In this document: positions 34,654-43,491 of the stretch, piece after piece
Layout: each line of letters begins with the position of its first letter
Numbering within the stretch: position 1 is the stretch's first letter
NCBI GenBank assembly: GCA_945949525.1
Contig: CAMFES010000001.1
Location: 1 to 64,000 of the forward strand
From: an uncultured Veillonellaceae bacterium
GTDB lineage: Bacteria; Bacillota; Negativicutes; Selenomonadales; Selenomonadaceae
DNA length: 64,000 bases
Direction: 5' to 3'
Notes under the pieces: model-generated
What the model was told of the DNA's origin: nothing
What the model saw: only the letters and a program-made list of their open reading frames with translations
The model's database searches: none
Program-made: the position numbers and the translations under genes

Positions 34654-35235
34654 ATGTCATTACTTAACAAGGAAATTTCTGATTTTACAGTTCAGGCTTT
34701 TGTAAAGCCTGCCGGTGCGGCGAAGGGTGAGTTCAAGGAAATATCCAAGTCCGATTTGCTGGGTGGCTGGTCGGTGCTGTTCTTCTATCCGGCTGACTTC
34801 ACCTTTGTCTGTCCGACGGAGCTGGAGGATCTTGCCGGCCTTTATGACAGGTTCAAGAAGGCCGGGTGTGAGATTTACAGCGTGTCCTGCGATACTCATT
34901 TCGTGCATAAGGCCTGGCATGAGTCTTCGGAGAAGGCAGGCAGGATAAACTACCCGATGCTGGCGGACCCTACTGGGAAGCTGGCTAGGGATTTGGAGGT
35001 TTATGATGAGGAGAGCGGCCTGGCGGATCGCGGTACCTTCGTGATTAATCCGGAGGGCAGGGTTGTGGCCTATGAGGTGAATGCCGGTAACGTAGGGCGC
35101 AATGCTGATGAGCTGTTGCGCAAGGTTGAGGCTCTGCAGTTTGTGGCGGCACACGGTGATGAGGTGTGTCCTGCAAAGTGGACGCCGGGCAGTGAAACTA
35201 TCACGCCGACCTTTGATCTGGTGGGACTGCTGTAG
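34654..35235 (+). CDS. ahpC: Peroxiredoxin AhpC
   Basis: 193 aa. Typical 2-Cys peroxiredoxin: peroxidatic Cys in FFYPADFTFVCPTELEDLA and resolving Cys in GDEVCPAKWTPG. It reduces H2O2 and organic hydroperoxides. The usual reductant AhpF is not next to it in full length; instead an AhpF N-terminal-like protein follows 49 bp later. Confidence 0.96.
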   Translation: MSLLNKEISDFTVQAFVKPAGAAKGEFKEISKSDLLGGWSVLFFYPADFTFVCPTELEDLAGLYDRFKKAGCEIYSVSCDTHFVHKAWHESSEKAGRINYPMLADPTGKLARDLEVYDEESGLADRGTFVINPEGRVVAYEVNAGNVGRNADELLRKVEALQFVAAHGDEVCPAKWTPGSETITPTFDLVGLL

Positions 35236-35284
35236 TGATAAATGGATTGCATATAGGGTTGTATATAGGTACGGAGGTGGCGTT

Positions 35285-35881
35285 GTGAGTGAGTTTGGAG
35301 ATGTTGAACAGCTGAAGGCTGTTTTTGCCAAGTTTGCAAATCCTGTGAAAATCAAGGTTCGCTATGATGATAGTGAGCTGGGGCAGGGAATATATGAGTT
35401 CAGGCAGAAGTTTGGCAAGCTGACGGATAAGCTGGTCTGGGAGGAGGAGAAGGCCGAGGGGATTCCCGGCATGGAGCTTTTCCGGCATGATGGCAGTCCG
35501 ACAGGTGTTACATATCATGCGGTGCCTGGGGGCCATGAGCTTCAGTCCTTTGTGCTGGCGCTGTACAATACGGCAGGGCCGGGGCAGGAGGTGCCTGACG
35601 ATGTAAGGTCAGGACTGGAAGCAATAGATGGCAAGCACAATATTCAGGTTATGATGACGATGACCTGCAGTATGTGCCCGGAGGCTGTTACAGCAGCTCA
35701 GCGGCTGGCAATTCTTTCTGACAATATCACTGCGGAGATATTTGATGTGATACGTTTTCAGGATATTATAGACAGGTACAACATCAAGGCCGTTCCATGT
35801 ATTGTCATAGATGATGAGCATGTTACATTTGGCAAGAAGAATATCAGTGAAATGCTGGCTCTGGTGCAGAATGCAAAATAA
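35285..35881 (+). CDS. Stand-alone AhpF N-terminal-domain protein (tandem thioredoxin fold)
   Basis: 198 aa. The two consecutive Trx-like folds of AhpF's N-terminal domain, with the redox CxxC in MTMTCSMCPEAVTAAQRLAI and cis-Pro region IKAVPCIVIDD. The flavin and NADH domains of AhpF (a further ~300 residues) are absent; the gene ends cleanly with a stop. It probably carries electrons to AhpC from an external reductase such as thioredoxin reductase. GTG 35285 follows GGAGGTGG. Confidence 0.85.
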   Translation: MSEFGDVEQLKAVFAKFANPVKIKVRYDDSELGQGIYEFRQKFGKLTDKLVWEEEKAEGIPGMELFRHDGSPTGVTYHAVPGGHELQSFVLALYNTAGPGQEVPDDVRSGLEAIDGKHNIQVMMTMTCSMCPEAVTAAQRLAILSDNITAEIFDVIRFQDIIDRYNIKAVPCIVIDDEHVTFGKKNISEMLALVQNAK

Positions 35882-35930
35882 GGGAGCAGGCATTACGGTG
35901 ATTCTTCGCCAGGTGTCATAAAGCGGCTGA

Positions 35931-35990
35931 GGTACCATCCGCCTTTGGGAGCTACAGGACGGGCAGTATGCTGCCTGGCCTGTGGGTACC
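35931..35990 (+). other. Structured intergenic element before arsD-like gene
   Basis: GGTACC occurs at both ends (35931-35936, 35985-35990) and can pair. Inside are ACAGG/CCTGT and GGGCAG/CTGCCT forming a stacked hairpin, and GCGG (35923)/CCGC (35939) offers an alternative pairing. No T run follows. It may be a leader RNA or a dispersed repeat; no known riboswitch class is recognised. Confidence 0.4.
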
Positions 35991-36064
35991 GGGAATCCTG
36001 TATTTTGTGCGGGAGTGTGCCGAGAGGTAAATATTAAAATATTAAAAGAAAGAGGGAATTGATT

Positions 36065-36397
36065 ATGAAGAAGTTGCAGATTTTCGAGGGTGCTGTTTGT
36101 GCTAGTGATGGTATGTGCGGTCTGAGCGTTGATCAGGAGCTGATGCGCATTGATACCGTGGTTAAGGTGCTGCAGAATAACGCGTACGATGTTGATAGAT
36201 ATATTATGCCGGATGACCGCAAGGCATTCCTGGAGAACGAGGTTGCAGGCGAGTTCCTGCGCCAGAACGGCAATGAGGCCCTGCCTCTGATTCTGCTGGA
36301 TGGCGAGAAGGTGCTGAATGGCAGATTCCCGACCAATGATGAGATTGCACAGTGGCTGGAGGTACCAAACCTGCCGAAGCTTCTGGAGAAGAAATAA
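36065..36397 (+). CDS. ArsD-like protein
   Basis: 110 aa. ArsD family fold (KKLQIFEGAVCASDGMCG; ALPLILLDGEKVLNGRFPTN). ArsD is an As(III) metallochaperone using a CC...C site; here one Cys of the vicinal pair is replaced (VCASDGMC), leaving two Cys. No arsA, arsB or arsR is near. With AhpC and a Trx-like protein upstream, a thiol-redox or metal-handling role is more likely than arsenic export. ATG 36065 chosen by spacing to GAGGG. Confidence 0.75.
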   Translation: MKKLQIFEGAVCASDGMCGLSVDQELMRIDTVVKVLQNNAYDVDRYIMPDDRKAFLENEVAGEFLRQNGNEALPLILLDGEKVLNGRFPTNDEIAQWLEVPNLPKLLEKK

Positions 36398-36494
36398 TCT
36401 ATAGGGTATATGGCGGTCATGCAGGAGAAAAAGGCTCATGCATGGCCGTTTTCTTATTATTGCAGATTTTACCCTTGATAATCACAAAAAATCA

Positions 36495-36523
36495 TTGATA
36501 TTAGAGCGGTTTTTGTATAAAAT
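36495..36523 (+). promoter_or_regulatory. Promoter of GGDEF-EAL gene
   Basis: -35 TTGATA (36495-36500), 17-bp spacer, -10 TAAAAT (36518-36523); start near 36530, which argues against a translation start at 36532. Confidence 0.65.
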
Positions 36524-36585
36524 TATATTTAGTGGTATTTGATTTTGATACATTGAATTCGTGGTGTATGTATATGGAGCAGGTA

Positions 36586-38307
36586 ATGAAGAAAAGATGT
36601 CAGATTCCTCGTAACTCTGTATTGAGGCGTATTCAGGGCTACTTCAGGATGCTGTGTGCTTCCTCTGATGATTATTTCTTTGCTACAGATATAGCTGAGA
36701 ATATCGTTATGCTTTCGCCTAATATGGTTACGGACTTCGGCATGCCGGCCGAGGTGTTTTTCAACATGGATGAAGAATGGCTGCCGAGAATCCATAGTGA
36801 TGATTATGACGATTACATAAAAACGCTGAAGAAGAACTTTACGCCCGAAGATAATATGCATGACGCTTTTTATCGTGTGCGGGATGCGAAGGACAATTAT
36901 GTGTGGGTACATTGCAAGGGACAGATGGCTTTTGGCAGGGATGGCCGGCCGGAGCTTTTTGCGGGCATCATTACGCCTATGGAGCAGAAGGCACAGGCTG
37001 ATGCCAATACGGGGCTGTTGACAAAATATCAGTTTGAAAAGGCGGTAAAGGCTGCCCTGGTTAGAGTTGATGGGGAATTCACTAACGGGGCCGTGCTGAT
37101 TTTTGGTATAGACAATTTCAAGATTATCAATGAATCTTTCAACAGGCGTTTTGGCGATATTTTGCTGAGGATAGCGGCAAAGAGCATCGCTGATGTTTTG
37201 CCGGAGGGTGTGATGCTCTACAAGCTGGATGGGGACGAGTTTGCTGTGATTGTTCCCGGTATGGATGAGGAGCTGGCTGTCTCTTTGTTTGAAGCGGTTC
37301 AGAGATCATTCTGCAGGCCCCATGTTATTGAGGGGCGCAGCATGTTCTGCACGATTTCTGCCGGTACGGTTCTTTATCCTCAGGGCGGCAAGGATTACCT
37401 TGTGCTGCATAAGCATGCAGAGGCGGCTTTGGATCAGGCCAAGCGTGAGGGAAAGAACAAGAACATCATTTTTTCCAAGGAGCAGTACAATCGCTGGCTC
37501 AGGTCAATTACCATGCGTGATATGCTGCAGGACAGCATAGAGAGGCAGTTTGAGGGCTTTTCGTTGTTCTATCAGCCCCAGGTGAATGCCAGAACCCAGC
37601 GGCTGATTGGCGCAGAAGCCTTGTTGCGTTGGAAAAGCCCCAAGGGGCGCATGGTGTCTCCGATGGAGTTTGTGCGTATTTTGGAAGAAACAAAGATGAT
37701 TATTCCAGTGGGGCGCTGGATTTTTGATACGGCTGTAAGGCAGTGCAAGGCTTGGCAGGAAAAGTGGCCGGGGATGCGCATCAGCATCAACCTGTCCTAT
37801 GAGCAGATAAAGGAAAGTGGCTTTAAGGAGTTTGCTCTGGAATGCCTGAAAAAGCATGATTTGCCTCCGTACCTGATTGTGCTGGAGCTGACGGAAACGG
37901 CGATTGTTTCTGACTGGAACAATGTAAATACCCAGTTTCAGGAGTTCAGAAAGATGGGCATCAGCATTGCCATGGACGATTTTGGTACAGGGTATTCCTC
38001 TTTGGCGTATCTGAAGAATCTTGCCTGTGATATTGTGAAGATTGACAGGGCTTTTGTAACCCATATTACGGAGGAAGATAACGAATTCGATCGCCAGCTG
38101 GTGAAATCAACGATAGAGCTTTGTCACAGTGTGAGCATTGACTGTTGTATTGAAGGCGTGGAAACGATTAAGGAATACGAGCTTTTACGGGATTTCTGCC
38201 ACGCGGACAGTATTCAGGGATATTTTTTTGGGCGGCCTGAGTCACCGGAGGATTTTGAGCAAAAGTTTTTTGTAGAACCGGAAAATCCTTATCTGACCGG
38301 CTGCTGA
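36586..38307 (+). CDS. PAS-GGDEF-EAL cyclic-di-GMP protein
   Basis: About 573 aa. PAS-like sensor (about 15-130), diguanylate-cyclase domain with a degenerate signature KLDGDEFAV (DGDEF instead of GGDEF), and a complete EAL phosphodiesterase domain (AEALLRW, NLSYEQI, LTETAIV, DDFGTGYSSLAYL, KIDRAFV). EAL residues look intact, so hydrolysis of c-di-GMP is the likely activity; DGDEF may still be active or may be a GTP sensor. ATG 36586 follows GGAGCAGG; ATG 36568 is an alternative. Confidence 0.9.
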   Translation: MKKRCQIPRNSVLRRIQGYFRMLCASSDDYFFATDIAENIVMLSPNMVTDFGMPAEVFFNMDEEWLPRIHSDDYDDYIKTLKKNFTPEDNMHDAFYRVRDAKDNYVWVHCKGQMAFGRDGRPELFAGIITPMEQKAQADANTGLLTKYQFEKAVKAALVRVDGEFTNGAVLIFGIDNFKIINESFNRRFGDILLRIAAKSIADVLPEGVMLYKLDGDEFAVIVPGMDEELAVSLFEAVQRSFCRPHVIEGRSMFCTISAGTVLYPQGGKDYLVLHKHAEAALDQAKREGKNKNIIFSKEQYNRWLRSITMRDMLQDSIERQFEGFSLFYQPQVNARTQRLIGAEALLRWKSPKGRMVSPMEFVRILEETKMIIPVGRWIFDTAVRQCKAWQEKWPGMRISINLSYEQIKESGFKEFALECLKKHDLPPYLIVLELTETAIVSDWNNVNTQFQEFRKMGISIAMDDFGTGYSSLAYLKNLACDIVKIDRAFVTHITEEDNEFDRQLVKSTIELCHSVSIDCCIEGVETIKEYELLRDFCHADSIQGYFFGRPESPEDFEQKFFVEPENPYLTGC

Positions 38308-38329
38308 GGTAGTTTTGTAAAGGTGGATT

Positions 38330-38827
38330 ATGAGCAGAGATAGAGCGGAGATGCCTGAGATTACGCTTTTGGGCAATCAGAATACGAAATATAGCTTTGA
38401 TTACAGGCCGGATGTGCTGGAGACATTTGATAACAAGCATCCTGACAGGGATTACTGGGTGAAGTTCAACTGTCCGGAGTTTACCAGCCTTTGTCCGATT
38501 ACCGGTCAGCCGGATTTTGCGACGATTTACATTTCCTATGTGCCTGACATCAGGATGGTAGAAAGCAAGTCCTTGAAGCTGTATCTGTTCAGTTTTCGCA
38601 ATCATGGGGATTTTCATGAGGATGTGGTGAATATCATCATGAAGGATTTGGTAAGGCTGCTGGAGCCTCGTTATCTGGAGGTGTGGGGGAAGTTCCTGCC
38701 GCGAGGTGGTATTTCCATTGACCCCTATACCAATTATGGCAAGCCGGATACCAAATTTGAGGAGCTGGCCTGGCAACGGTTCAGCCAGCATGATTTGGTC
38801 TTGCTGGAAAAGGTTGATAACAGGTGA
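38330..38827 (+). CDS. queF: NADPH-dependent 7-cyano-7-deazaguanine reductase
   Basis: 165 aa, the short YkvM/QueF type. Catalytic Cys in [20 protein letters not shown], Asp in the same region, substrate-binding [20 protein letters not shown]. It reduces preQ0 to preQ1 in queuosine synthesis. Other queuosine genes are not in the window. Confidence 0.96.
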   Translation: MSRDRAEMPEITLLGNQNTKYSFDYRPDVLETFDNKHPDRDYWVKFNCPEFTSLCPITGQPDFATIYISYVPDIRMVESKSLKLYLFSFRNHGDFHEDVVNIIMKDLVRLLEPRYLEVWGKFLPRGGISIDPYTNYGKPDTKFEELAWQRFSQHDLVLLEKVDNR

Positions 38828-38937
38828 TGTGCAGTGGTGCTTGAAGCGTGCAGATGGCGCGTACAGCCTGATGAGGATATGAGGATTGAAGATATCTGGG
38901 AAAGGCGTGGCATATACGCCTAGGAGGAGTGAGCAGC

Positions 38938-39486
38938 ATGAATAATCTCATGCGTAAGATTCTGCTTAGACGCAGCATCTATAATTTTTCTGATACAACT
39001 TTAAGGGATGCGGATTTGCTTTCTATTTTGGAGGAGGGGCGTGCTTTATCCAACGTGGAAAAGAACGCATCCTGGCATTTTACGGCTGTGCAGAACAGCA
39101 ATGTAATCAGGATGCTGCTGGACAGCACCGGACAGCAGACCATGGGCAGGCTGGGAGTCGTAAATGGCAGGGATCTTTACAGCGGCAGTGATTTGCTGAA
39201 AAATATACCTACCCTGCTGGTGATTTCCGGCAGTGGCGATGTAAAATACGCTGAGGATGCGGCCAACACATTGTTTGGCAGTATGATGCTGGCAGCGGAG
39301 AAATATAATGTCTGCTCCTGCTGGCTGTCTACCCGTTCCGAGCTGAGCGAGTCCGGCGTGGCGGAGATATGCCATCTGCTGCAGATACCTGATGATTATG
39401 TGCCTCTGTCCATAGGTGCATTTGGATACAAGATGGACGAGGTGAAGATTACGGCCCTGAGCAATCTGGTCAATATTATTAGATAA
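38938..39486 (+). CDS. Nitroreductase family flavoprotein
   Basis: 182 aa. FMN-binding fold with RRSIYNFSD at the N-terminus and the distal GAFGYKMDEVKI. It probably reduces nitro or quinone-like compounds with NAD(P)H; substrate unknown. ATG 38938 has AGGAGG (38922-38927); an in-frame GTG directly at that site was rejected. Terminator follows. Confidence 0.85.
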   Translation: MNNLMRKILLRRSIYNFSDTTLRDADLLSILEEGRALSNVEKNASWHFTAVQNSNVIRMLLDSTGQQTMGRLGVVNGRDLYSGSDLLKNIPTLLVISGSGDVKYAEDAANTLFGSMMLAAEKYNVCSCWLSTRSELSESGVAEICHLLQIPDDYVPLSIGAFGYKMDEVKITALSNLVNIIR

Positions 39487-39517
39487 TATTAATATCCCTG
39501 GCAGGCAGTGATGAAAA

Positions 39518-39547
39518 ACGGCGGTGTGATGCACCGCTGTTTTTTTT
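39518..39547 (+). terminator. Terminator after nitroreductase
   Basis: ACGGCGGTG (39518-39526) pairs with CACCGCTGT (39532-39540), followed by T run. Confidence 0.9.
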
Positions 39548-39710
39548 GCCTAAAAAAATCAGCTTTTGATGCCTGCAAACCTGTGAATCGTAGAACTTTG
39601 GCGAAGGTTCGCTGTTTTTATATTATATATAATATGGGGAATTTTTGGGCAGTTGAAAGAGCGGCCTGTCAATGCTATATTGTTATCAGATTGAGTAACG
39701 GGGTGATAGG

Positions 39711-40379
39711 ATGCCGATGTTTAAGCGGAGCATGGCCGTCCTGCTGCTGATTGCCGCTGTGGTGGCAGGCATGACGGTTTATGAGCTGTATGCAGATGAA
39801 GGGGCGCAGACCCTGCCAACGGGAGAAACAGGCCGGGAGGAAAGGCTGCTGGCGGGAGCGTCAGAGGGCGCCGGAAGCGATACAAGGCAGATTGCCGTAT
39901 ATGTAACAGGCGAGGTGCAGAAGCCCGGCGTGGTGTATGTGGCTTTTGACGGCAGGGTGGCAGATGCCGTCAACGCCTGTGGCGGGGTGCTGCCTACGGC
40001 TGATTTGAACAAGGTAAATATGGCGCAGCCGGTGAAGGACGGGCTGCATGTCAGAGTGCCGGAGAAGACGGAGGCAGGAACGGGTGCTGTAGCGGCCGGA
40101 GGGACAACGCCTCGCAAGGAAAACGGGACGCCAGGTCAGGATGGCGGCAGGTCCGGCAAAGGGCAGTCAGCTTCTCCGGCATCAGGGGATACAGTAAATA
40201 TCAATACGGCAGATGCTGCGGAGCTGACGAAGCTGAAGGGTATAGGCCCTGCCATGGCACAGCGGATTGTGGAGTATCGGGAGGAAAATGGTGCCTTCCA
40301 GTCCCTGGAGGAGCTGCAGAGGGTCAGGGGCATAGGCAAGGCCAAATTTGCCAAGCTGAAGGAACAGATTACTTTGTGA
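39711..40379 (+). CDS. comEA: Competence DNA-binding protein ComEA
   Basis: 222 aa. One N-terminal TM anchor (about 8-25), SLBB domain (IAVYVTGEVQKPGVVYVAFD), a Gly/Pro-rich linker and a C-terminal double helix-hairpin-helix (VNINTADAAELTKLKGIGPA; LQRVRGIGKAKFAKLKEQI). It binds incoming double-stranded DNA during transformation. comEC starts 1-10 nt after its stop. Confidence 0.93.
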   Translation: MPMFKRSMAVLLLIAAVVAGMTVYELYADEGAQTLPTGETGREERLLAGASEGAGSDTRQIAVYVTGEVQKPGVVYVAFDGRVADAVNACGGVLPTADLNKVNMAQPVKDGLHVRVPEKTEAGTGAVAAGGTTPRKENGTPGQDGGRSGKGQSASPASGDTVNINTADAAELTKLKGIGPAMAQRIVEYREENGAFQSLEELQRVRGIGKAKFAKLKEQITL

Positions 40380-40389
40380 GGTGGAAAGA

Positions 40390-42156
40390 GTGGGTCAGCA
40401 TCCCAAGGAATTTCTGGTTTTTCTGCTGGCAGTGCTGTGCGCAGGGATTTTTCTGGGGCATTGCTGGCAGGGCGGAGCTGAGTACGCGCCATGTATCTGG
40501 GCGGGGGTCTGGGCGTGTCTGTGCCTGGCGGCACTGGCTGTTCGCCGCGGGCATGGGGTTAGCTGGCTGGCCGTGGGGGCATGTATTTTCTTGCTGGGGC
40601 TGGGCCGCTACTATGCTGTGGCTGTTCTAGCTGAGGACGATATTGGCAGGATGGCTGGACAGAGGGTGAAGCTGGAGGGGCGGCTCACCGGTGCGCCGGA
40701 GATAACTGTAGATGAGGCAGGCGGGCTGCATGTACGCTATGAGGTGGAGTGTGAAAAGCTGGCAGGCAGGGGCAGCATCAGGGGAAGGCTGATAGTTTAC
40801 GGCAATGAAGGTTCCCTGCACAGCAGGGATATAATGGCGCAGGTACCCGTGAAAAGGCGGGACGGGGAGGAAAGGGCCGACTGGGAGATGGCTGACAGGG
40901 CTATTCTGGGGCGCTCCGGTGACAGACTTTGTGTGTCGGGAACGGTGAAGGCACTGCGTGACTATGGCAATCCGGGCAGGACGAACAGGGAGATGTCACT
41001 GTTCGCCAGGGGAATCCACGGACAGATGATGGCCGACAAGTACAGCCTGCAGCTGCTGCCGGAGGAGGGGGACTGGCTGGCGCGGCTGTCGGAGAGGATT
41101 CGCAGTGCCTACAGGGAGTACATGGAGCGTGCCATGCCGAAGCAGGATGCGGCAGCTGTTTTTGCCATGCTGTTCGGCGGCTATCAGGGCATCAGGCCGG
41201 AGCTTTTGGAAGCCTTTACCATAACGGGAATTGTGCATATTTTGTCGGTTTCCGGTTCCCATATTACATTGATGGCCGGGACGGCAGGCATCCTGGGACG
41301 GATGTTGCACCTTCCTGACAAAGTGACGGCGGGAATGGGCGTTGTGACCATTGTGTTTTACGGGGTGCTGGCAGGTGCCATACCGCCTGTTGTCAGGTCA
41401 GCCCTGATGGGGATTTTGACGCTGCTGGCCCTTACGCTGGGCAGGGAGAAGGATGCCCGCCACCTTTTGAGCATTGTGGCACTGGGGCTTTTGCTGTACT
41501 CGCCGCCGCTTCTGTATGATATCAGCTTCCAGCTGTCCTTTGGTGCAACGGCAGGCCTTTTGTATATTGCCCCTGTACTAAGGGGCTGGCTGCGAAAAAG
41601 ACTGCCGGTATTTGCAGCTGACAGCCTGGCGGTGACTATGGGGGCACAGATGTCGGTATTGCCGCTTCTGGCCTGGTATTTTAATGCGGTTTCCATTAGC
41701 TCCCTGCTGGCAAACCTGATTATTACGCCGGTGGTGGAGTGGATTATTGTCATCGGCCTGCTGGCAGGAATAGCGGGAAGCCTGCTGCCGCTGGCAGGAC
41801 ATCTGGTATTCATGGGGGCCGCCCTGCTTTTGGGGCTGGTGTATGAGCTGTCGCGGCTTACGGCATCCCTGCCCTTCAGCCAGGTATATGTACCGGCACC
41901 GGAGCTTTTTGGCTGTACAGTGTACTATGGGGGGCTGGGCTGGCTGATTGCACCGGCAGGAACAAGGGCAGCACTGGCAGAGAGGGTGAAGGGGAGCGCG
42001 CTTTTGACGAGATGTGCCCTTTTGACCGGATTTTTGGAAAGGCGCCGAGAGTTCCGGCCTGTCCTCACTGTGATGGTTGCGATACTGCTGCTGAGTGCCG
42101 GATATGGCAGCTTCTCCGCGGCTGACAGGCTGCAGGTGCATTTCATAGATACCTAG
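40390..42156 (+). pseudogene. comEC: comEC truncated at the start of its MBL domain
   Basis: 588 aa. DUF4131 region (about 40-200) and the Competence (Rec2) polytopic domain (FAMLFGGYQGIRPELLEAFT; HILSVSGSHITLMAG; PVVRSALMGILTLLAL; QLSFGATAGLLYIAPV) are intact. The protein stops at LQVHFIDT, exactly where intact ComEC continues with a GQGD(S/A)-type motif of the metallo-beta-lactamase domain. Prophage sequence follows. The missing C-terminal part is expected beyond the prophage. GTG 40390 follows AGGTGG; GTG 40381 is possible. Confidence 0.85.
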
Positions 42157-42160
42157 ATGC
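42140..42160 (+). other. Probable attL of the prophage in comEC
   Basis: The coding match to comEC ends at CATTTCATAGATACC. Integration is inferred to have occurred within this stretch. The duplicated attR core cannot be seen because the right end lies outside the window. Confidence 0.5.
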
Positions 42161-42305
42161 CTTGGTTGATACAATGAAAAGCCTTTGCTTCTAGGGTTTG
42201 TGAGATATTGCGTGTAACAATTCGGCTTAAAAAAATAAGCACATAGATAACCGATTATTGGGTTGAATACGGTTTGAACGATTAAATTTATGTGTCTGAC
42301 AGCCT

Positions 42306-42324
42306 CCAGTCTGAAAGAGACTGG
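42306..42324 (+). other. Hairpin at prophage left end
   Basis: CCAGTCT (42306-42312) and AGACTGG (42318-42324) form a perfect 7-bp stem without a T run. Possible recombinase-binding or RNA structure near attL. Confidence 0.4.
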
Positions 42325-42358
42325 TGATAAAGAATAGTTAATTTATCCTTAATTATAG

Positions 42359-42380
42359 CCTGCAGCAATGCAGGATTTTT
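42359..42380 (+). terminator. Small terminator at prophage left end
   Basis: CCTGCA (42359-42364) pairs with TGCAGG (42369-42374), followed by ATTTTT. It may insulate prophage genes from comEC transcription. The 42157-42417 spacer otherwise holds no gene. Confidence 0.6.
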
Positions 42381-42417
42381 AGCGTATAACAGCGAATATA
42401 GCTATGGATTTTATAAG

Positions 42418-42618
42418 GTGCCGGAAAAGAGGGACCTCGGACTATGCAGTATGAAAAGAAAAAGCCTATACCTGAGGGGGGATAGGTTCTTTGCTAATAG
42501 GATAAGGAAATATGTATTAAACCCTGAGCAGGATAAAGAACTTGAACGGGAGATAAGAGCAGGAAAACATCCCGGACTGCAATGCCTGCTGTCGATTGAT
42601 GAAATGGAAAACCATTAG
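42418..42618 (+). CDS. Small basic hypothetical protein
   Basis: 66 aa from GTG 42418, or shorter from ATG 42451; the ribosome site is weak for both. Rich in Arg/Lys (RGDRFFANRIRKYVLNPEQD). No family recognised. First possible gene of the prophage. Confidence 0.35.
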   Translation: MPEKRDLGLCSMKRKSLYLRGDRFFANRIRKYVLNPEQDKELEREIRAGKHPGLQCLLSIDEMENH

Positions 42619-42668
42619 GTATTATAATAATAGATTGAGTTTGATGTGTATCAAAGGAGGATTTTGCA

Positions 42669-43115
42669 ATGCCGAGTTTGAAATGGTCCGAGCTGAATCA
42701 CCTCCAACTGGGAAAATATGCTGAGTATTATGCTAAGATGGAGTTTACTTCGTACAAATATGAAGTATATACCTCTGAGGTTGACGACCATGGAGTAGAT
42801 TTTGTTGCCAAAGCTCCAAATAGCACTGATTTTTATGAAATACAGGTTAAGAGTGTCAGGAAAACAAATTATGCGTTTGTGCCAAAGGACAAGATTGTTT
42901 TTGATGATAAGCATCTCGTATGCTTTTTGAAATTTACTGATGATAAGATGCCGGATGTATATATCATTCCTATAACTGCATGGGCGAAGCCAAATGCGGT
43001 GCTGGTAAGTCATGATTATGGAAAAGGAGAATGGGGTATAAATTATTCCAAAAAGAATAAGCACTTGTTAGAACCTTATAGGCTGGAAAACTTCTTTTCT
43101 GCTTTGATAAAATGA
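42669..43115 (+). CDS. Putative PD-(D/E)xK nuclease-fold protein
   Basis: 148 aa, GGAGG before ATG. VDDHGVDFVAKAPNSTDFYE followed by IQVKS fits the D...(E)xK core of restriction-endonuclease-like folds (GVD, then EIQVK). No second domain. In a prophage edge position it may act in defence or DNA processing. A non-catalytic member of the fold cannot be excluded. Confidence 0.7.
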   Translation: MPSLKWSELNHLQLGKYAEYYAKMEFTSYKYEVYTSEVDDHGVDFVAKAPNSTDFYEIQVKSVRKTNYAFVPKDKIVFDDKHLVCFLKFTDDKMPDVYIIPITAWAKPNAVLVSHDYGKGEWGINYSKKNKHLLEPYRLENFFSALIK

Positions 43116-43165
43116 AACAGGAGTAATGGGAGTGATGTTTTTTTTTGAAAGGTGCAGGTTTTTGT

Positions 43166-43384
43166 ATGGGGGCGGCCATAGTGCTGAACGCCGCATATTT
43201 TTTTATGTACATCAGGGACATGCATTATCTGGGGACGGCGTTCCTGGTTGCAGCTGTATTCTTGCTGATGAAAGAAAACAAGGAGCAGCGTGAGTTCATT
43301 AGATACATCACGCAGGAGTATAAAAGACAGCGTAGGGACGATGAAAAAATAAATACACTTAGGGTACTGGTATTTTGTGTGTAA
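43166..43384 (+). CDS. Small two-TM membrane protein
   Basis: About 72 aa. Two hydrophobic segments (GAAIVLNAAYFFMYI; YLGTAFLVAAVFLLM) and a charged C-terminal helix (KENKEQREFIRYITQEYKRQ). ATG 43166 follows AGGTGCAGG. No family recognised; the small-membrane-effector shape is noted. Confidence 0.5.
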   Translation: MGAAIVLNAAYFFMYIRDMHYLGTAFLVAAVFLLMKENKEQREFIRYITQEYKRQRRDDEKINTLRVLVFCV

Positions 43385-43491
43385 GTCTGATATAATTATA
43401 TTATTTGTACTTATGCCCAAAACCGGCTCAGCCTTGATGCTGGAAGGGCTTTTCTTAGTTAGAAAGCGTACAGCAGAAAGGCGGAGTTACA

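Noticed and set aside
35882..36064. T-box or other known riboswitch
   Set aside because: A GGGTACC stretch is reminiscent of the T-box core, but the AGGGTGGNACC signature, specifier loop and terminator are absent.
42669..43115. HNH or toxin identity for the 148-aa protein
   Set aside because: No HNH residues or toxin family pattern; only a D...ExK core is visible, so only the fold is claimed.
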